From positions 1,596,001 through 1,660,000 of the forward strand of contig NC_011027.1 in NCBI RefSeq assembly GCF_000020505.1: a stretch of DNA of 64,000 nucleotides. Direction: 5' to 3'. The position numbers were made by a program, and so were the translations under genes. The stretch comes from Chlorobaculum parvum NCIB 8327 (GTDB lineage: Bacteria; Bacteroidota; Chlorobiia; Chlorobiales; Chlorobiaceae). Shown piece after piece: positions 60,763-64,000 of the stretch. Position 1 is the stretch's first letter. Each line of letters begins with the position of its first letter. Under the pieces are notes generated by a model. That model was not told the DNA's origin. It made no database searches and was given only the letters and a program-made list of their open reading frames with translations.

Positions 60763-61521
60763 TCACGCTTGGGATTTGCCCGTGCCGAGGGTCTGGATGA
60801 TGTAGAAGGCAGCCTCGTCGATCTGGTAGCTGAACTTGTCAACCCGGTTGGTAAACACATTGTAGGCCACGATGCCCATAATACCGCCGAGAATGCCGAG
60901 CGCCGTGTTGAAGAGCGCCTCGGAGATGCCGAGCGAAAGCTGCACGGCGTCGGGCGCGCCGCTGGTGGCCATCGCTGCGAAGGCGCGGATCATGCCGAGT
61001 GTGGTGCCGAGCAGGCCGACCATGGTCGAAATCGAGGCGATGGTCGAGATGGCCACGAGGTTCTTTTCGAGCAGCGGCATCTCCATGACGGTCGCCTCCT
61101 CGACAGCTTTCTCCATCTCGCTGATGCGCTTTTCACGGTCGGTCACATTGTGCACCGCCAGCATCTTGTAGCGGTCGAGCACCGCCCGCATCACAGCCGC
61201 AAGCGAACTCTGATGATCGTCGCAGCGGGAAATGGCCTGATCAACCGCGCCCGCATCGATATCCTGCTTGAGGCTCTGCACAAACTCGGTGATGTTGCCC
61301 TTGCCCGAAGCCTTGTTCAGCGCCACGATACGCTCGACCACGTAGGCAATCACCATCAGGATAAGCGCCATGAGCACCGACACAATCGGCCCACCCTTCC
61401 AGAGCGCGTGGAACATCGAATCCGGTGGCGTCGTGCCCATCCAGACATAGAATCCGAGAGAAACCGAGTAGGTCACCACAATCAGAATCGCCGTAAAAAA
61501 ACCCTGCTTCATAGCGTACAA
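60763..61521 (-). CDS. exbB: ExbB/TolQ/MotA-family proton channel protein
   Basis: A 252-residue protein with three spans: one near the N-terminus (about 10-30), one at about 40-58 and a C-terminal pair around 150-225 with LVAISTIASISTMVGLLGTT. It forms the pentameric channel around ExbD. First gene of exbB-exbD-exbD-tonB. The long cytoplasmic loop between spans is a normal feature. Confidence 0.92.
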   Translation of the reverse strand: MYAMKQGFFTAILIVVTYSVSLGFYVWMGTTPPDSMFHALWKGGPIVSVLMALILMVIAYVVERIVALNKASGKGNITEFVQSLKQDIDAGAVDQAISRCDDHQSSLAAVMRAVLDRYKMLAVHNVTDREKRISEMEKAVEEATVMEMPLLEKNLVAISTIASISTMVGLLGTTLGMIRAFAAMATSGAPDAVQLSLGISEALFNTALGILGGIMGIVAYNVFTNRVDKFSYQIDEAAFYIIQTLGTGKSQA

Positions 61522-61840
61522 ATTGAAAGGTTGGAGTTATCGGAATTCATGGGAAATTCCCCCCTTTGTTCAAAAACAGTACCAGGCAACTCATCGGCAG
61601 GCAGGTCAGCCCCCGCGGATCAAGCCATCTTCAATACAAACGAGTTACCACTGTGATAATGTAGTAACAAAGCACTTTCCCGACAACGACTAAAGTGAAG
61701 AAGAAGGTGGGAATATGGCGTTCAGGCAAAAAAAAATTCAGAAAACGTCCTGTTTAAAACCGGGAAGAACGGATTGTGATTTATGTATTTTAGGACTATC
61801 ATAACACCGCAAACCAAGTCACCCGGAAGAAAAGTCGCCC
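61522..61840. other. Divergent intergenic region before dnaG
   Basis: About 320 bases between the divergent exbB and dnaG genes. It should contain both promoters. I see an A-tract at about 61730 and no clear hairpin or small gene. Confidence 0.5.
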
Positions 61841-63739
61841 ATGATCCCCCAACGCATGATTGATGAAGTCCGACAGAGTTCGGACATTGTTGACATAGTG
61901 TCGGATTATGTCAGGCTCAATCCGTCAGGCCGCCACTTCAAGGCCCTCTCCCCCTTCACGCAGGAGAAAACCCCCTCCTTCATCGTTTCGCCCGACAAGC
62001 AGATCTACAAATGCTTTTCGAGCGGCAAGGGAGGCAACGTCTTCACCTTCATCATGGAGATGGAGAAGGTGACTTTCCCCGAAGCGGTCGAGATGCTGGC
62101 CAAGCGCGCCGGAGTGGACACCAGCAAATACCAGCTGCAGAAAGCGCAACAGGAAGACAAACAGGAAAGCAACCAGCATGAAACGCTCCGCTGGGCAGCC
62201 CGGTTGTTTCACCAAACTCTGGAGAGCGATGCAGGCAGGGCGGCGTATGCCTATCTCGTCGGCAAGCGTGGACTGGAAGCGAGCACGATCCGCAAATTCG
62301 GCCTCGGCTTTGCACCCGAAGCGTGGGAGTTCCTGCTCGACGCTGCCCGGCGTGACAACATTCCGGTCGAGCAGCTCACCGCCCTCGGCCTCGTGACGCG
62401 CCACCGGGAGCGCAACAGTCTATACGACACCTTCCGCAACCGGATCATCTTTCCGATTCTGACTGTCGGCGGACAGGTGGCCGGCTTCGGCGGCCGGACG
62501 CTCTCGAACGATCCGCAGACACCGAAGTACATCAACTCGCCGGAGAGCGCCATTTTCGAAAAGTCGAAACTGCTCTACGGAATGCACGCCGCCAAAAACG
62601 ACATCCGCAAGCAGGAGACGGCAATTCTCGTGGAAGGCTACATGGACGTGATCGCCATGCACCAGGCCGGAGTCACCAACACGGTGGCCTCCTCGGGCAC
62701 GGCACTCACCCGCTACCAGGCAAAAATTCTCAAGCGCTACACCTCGCGCGTTCTTTTTCTGTACGACGGCGACAACGCGGGCAAAAAGTCGATGCTTGCC
62801 GGCATCGACATCCTGCTCTCCGAGGGGCTTACCCCGTGGGTAGTCCTCCTGCCCGGTGGCGACGACCCCGACAGCTTCATCAGAAACTATGGCAAGGAGG
62901 CGTTTCTCGAAGAGCTCGAAAGTGAGAAAAGCTCATTCCAGGATTTCCAGCTCCGCTGTTATCGCGACGCCGGGCTCATGGAAAACCCTGATACCGCCTC
63001 CAAAGCGATCTCGGCCATGACCAAAAGCATCGCCTTGATCGCCGACCCCGTCCAAAAGGAGTTATACCTCGAAGAGCTGTCGAAAAAGCTTGACCTCAGC
63101 CGCCAGACGCTCCGCAAGGTGATGGCCTCCAGCAACGATGATCGTGCGCCTCGCTACGAATCACGGGGGCCAAGCCAGCAGAAAAGCTCGCCCGAAGTGA
63201 AGGCCGATAATCGCCCGATCTCTGTGGCCGAGCGCACCTTTCTCGAAGCGCTGCTCGAAAGCACCTTCTACGGCAACGAAGTGCTCGATTTCGCCGCTTC
63301 GCACGAATCGATGTTCACGCTTGAACACCCTGCTGCACGAGCAATCTTTACGCATCTGGTCGAACGCTTCCGCGAGATGGACGACAAAGAAGGCCACATC
63401 GACATCACCTCGGAAATCAGCTCCCTCGGCCTGGAAGAAGCACGCAACATCGCGCTCGACATCCTCTTCCGACTTCCGGTCAGCGAAACCAACCTCCCCT
63501 CCCCGCAGGAAGCCGCCCAGCACGCCCGCCGCTGCCTTTCTCACTTCCTCGTCGCAGTCAAAACCATCGTACTCGAACCGCTGCAACGCCAGAAGCAGGA
63601 CATTCTCAACCGCCTCAACAGCACATCTGAAAAGCCGGAAGAGAAAAAGCTTTTCGCGCAACTCCACGACATCAACAACCAGCTCCGCGAAATGGAGCAG
63701 GAGGTTGACGAGTCGATCAGAGGGATTCTGGGAGAATAA
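61841..63739 (+). CDS. dnaG: DNA primase DnaG with an altered zinc-ribbon
   Basis: A 632-residue primase. The TOPRIM core has VEGYMDVIAMHQAGVTNTVA (metal Glu) and LFLYDGDNAGKKS (DGD). An RNA-polymerase-like domain and a C-terminal helicase-binding region follow. The N-terminal CHC2 zinc-ribbon keeps its fold motifs (EKTPSFIVSPDKQIYKCF), but at the four canonical ligand positions it has Ser37, Thr40, Cys58 and Ser61 instead of Cys, His, Cys and Cys. Spacing matches Escherichia coli C40/H43/C61/C64. So zinc binding is probably lost and template recognition may work another way. The gene otherwise has normal length. Confidence 0.95.
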   Translation: MIPQRMIDEVRQSSDIVDIVSDYVRLNPSGRHFKALSPFTQEKTPSFIVSPDKQIYKCFSSGKGGNVFTFIMEMEKVTFPEAVEMLAKRAGVDTSKYQLQKAQQEDKQESNQHETLRWAARLFHQTLESDAGRAAYAYLVGKRGLEASTIRKFGLGFAPEAWEFLLDAARRDNIPVEQLTALGLVTRHRERNSLYDTFRNRIIFPILTVGGQVAGFGGRTLSNDPQTPKYINSPESAIFEKSKLLYGMHAAKNDIRKQETAILVEGYMDVIAMHQAGVTNTVASSGTALTRYQAKILKRYTSRVLFLYDGDNAGKKSMLAGIDILLSEGLTPWVVLLPGGDDPDSFIRNYGKEAFLEELESEKSSFQDFQLRCYRDAGLMENPDTASKAISAMTKSIALIADPVQKELYLEELSKKLDLSRQTLRKVMASSNDDRAPRYESRGPSQQKSSPEVKADNRPISVAERTFLEALLESTFYGNEVLDFAASHESMFTLEHPAARAIFTHLVERFREMDDKEGHIDITSEISSLGLEEARNIALDILFRLPVSETNLPSPQEAAQHARRCLSHFLVAVKTIVLEPLQRQKQDILNRLNSTSEKPEEKKLFAQLHDINNQLREMEQEVDESIRGILGE

Positions 63740-63853
63740 AACTTTATCTATTCGATTCGAGAGCTTCTAATAAATATTTCTTATCCAACATCTATTAACG
63801 AAAGCAACAGAGCAATATGAGGCATTCCATAAAGCCAGCAATCGGGTACTCAA

Positions 63854-64000
63854 TCATCTAACAGGAATACCAGAAACCCTTACTTTCGACTCTGCTTCCA
63901 AAACACCAATATTTGTTAATTCCCGACAAAAAGCCTCATACATACTATCAGGGCATTCCGAAGGACCAATGATTAAGCTGTCAAACATTTTACAAAAATC
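63854..64000 (-). CDS. C-terminal end of an unknown protein (partial)
   Basis: A minus-strand frame is open from the window edge for 48 codons and stops with TGA at 63854. The visible residues include SLIIGPSECPDSMYEAFC and end in VRVSGIPVR, which read like protein, although the DNA is AT-rich compared with dnaG. I do not recognise it. It is convergent with dnaG; the rest lies beyond the window. Confidence 0.5.
   Translation of the reverse strand, partial: DFCKMFDSLIIGPSECPDSMYEAFCRELTNIGVLEAESKVRVSGIPVR

Overview
The window looks like a chromosomal segment of a green sulfur bacterium (Chlorobiaceae, most likely Chlorobaculum or Chlorobium). This is inferred from the gene mix: an anaerobic early-cobalt corrin pathway with CbiK, oxygen-independent HemN, glutamate synthase, SucC, a DUF3098 protein typical of Bacteroidota/Chlorobiota, Shine-Dalgarno-type starts, and high-GC housekeeping genes with many short gene overlaps. 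No marker gene (rRNA, chlorosome or reaction-centre gene) lies in the window, so the genus is not proven.

Layout. (1) 1-3.6 kb: envelope glycan genes, namely the tail of a GtrB/ArnC-like glycosyltransferase, a GT-C-like membrane protein broken by a frameshift, and a GT87-type membrane protein. (2) 4.2-13.8 kb: an AT-richer Tad/Flp pilus operon on the minus strand, read flp, cpaB, cpaC (secretin), tadE, tadG, cpaE, cpaF, tadB, tadC, prepilin peptidase, then a second very short flp pilin at the far end. (3) 13.8-15.5 kb: a gene-poor AT-rich stretch with one frame-broken ORF, a 52-residue single-span membrane protein with a strong ribosome binding site, and a strong bidirectional terminator. (4) 15.6-28.6 kb: a roughly 13-kb minus-strand cobalt/corrin operon headed by a promoter and a cobalamin riboswitch. 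It encodes an outer-membrane beta-barrel candidate, CbiMNQO, CobA, CbiK, CbiL and four two-domain proteins (CbiH-C, CbiE-T, CbiG-F, CbiJ-D). Together these cover cobalt uptake and nearly all ring reactions from uroporphyrinogen III to cobyrinate. The precorrin-2 dehydrogenase is not in the window. (5) 28.6-31 kb: a ParA-family relic, a DCC-family thiol protein, a SAM methyltransferase, a small gene broken in a C-run, and tRNA-Val(GAC). (6) 31-44.5 kb: clpX, a DUF4404 protein, gltD-gltB, gpmA, a nitronate-monooxygenase-like flavoprotein, a DUF697-like membrane protein, tRNA deaminase tadA and sucC. (7) 44.9-51.6 kb: a tolC-macA-macB tripartite efflux operon, an ABC-F ATPase interrupted at an A8 run, and an SMR (SugE/Gdx) exporter. 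(8) 51.7-64 kb: an oxidoreductase, hemN, purE, a DUF985 cupin, NDH-2, an argD-like aminotransferase, a DUF3098 protein, exbB-exbD-exbD-tonB, dnaG, and the tail of an unknown gene.

How it fits together. The B12 operon combines a candidate outer-membrane entry route, an ECF-type cobalt importer and the corrin enzymes under one cobalamin switch. The ExbBD-TonB module could energise outer-membrane uptake, but nothing links it to B12 directly. The most unusual points are DnaG, which lacks three of the four canonical zinc ligands; the fused corrin operon with its uncharacterised outer-membrane gene; the ParA relic next to the B12 promoter; a palindromic repeat that forms part of the cobA coding end; two small genes absent from a long-ORF view (the short Flp pilin and the 52-residue membrane protein); and four probable single-frame breaks. 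No CRISPR array, rRNA operon or intact insertion sequence was seen.
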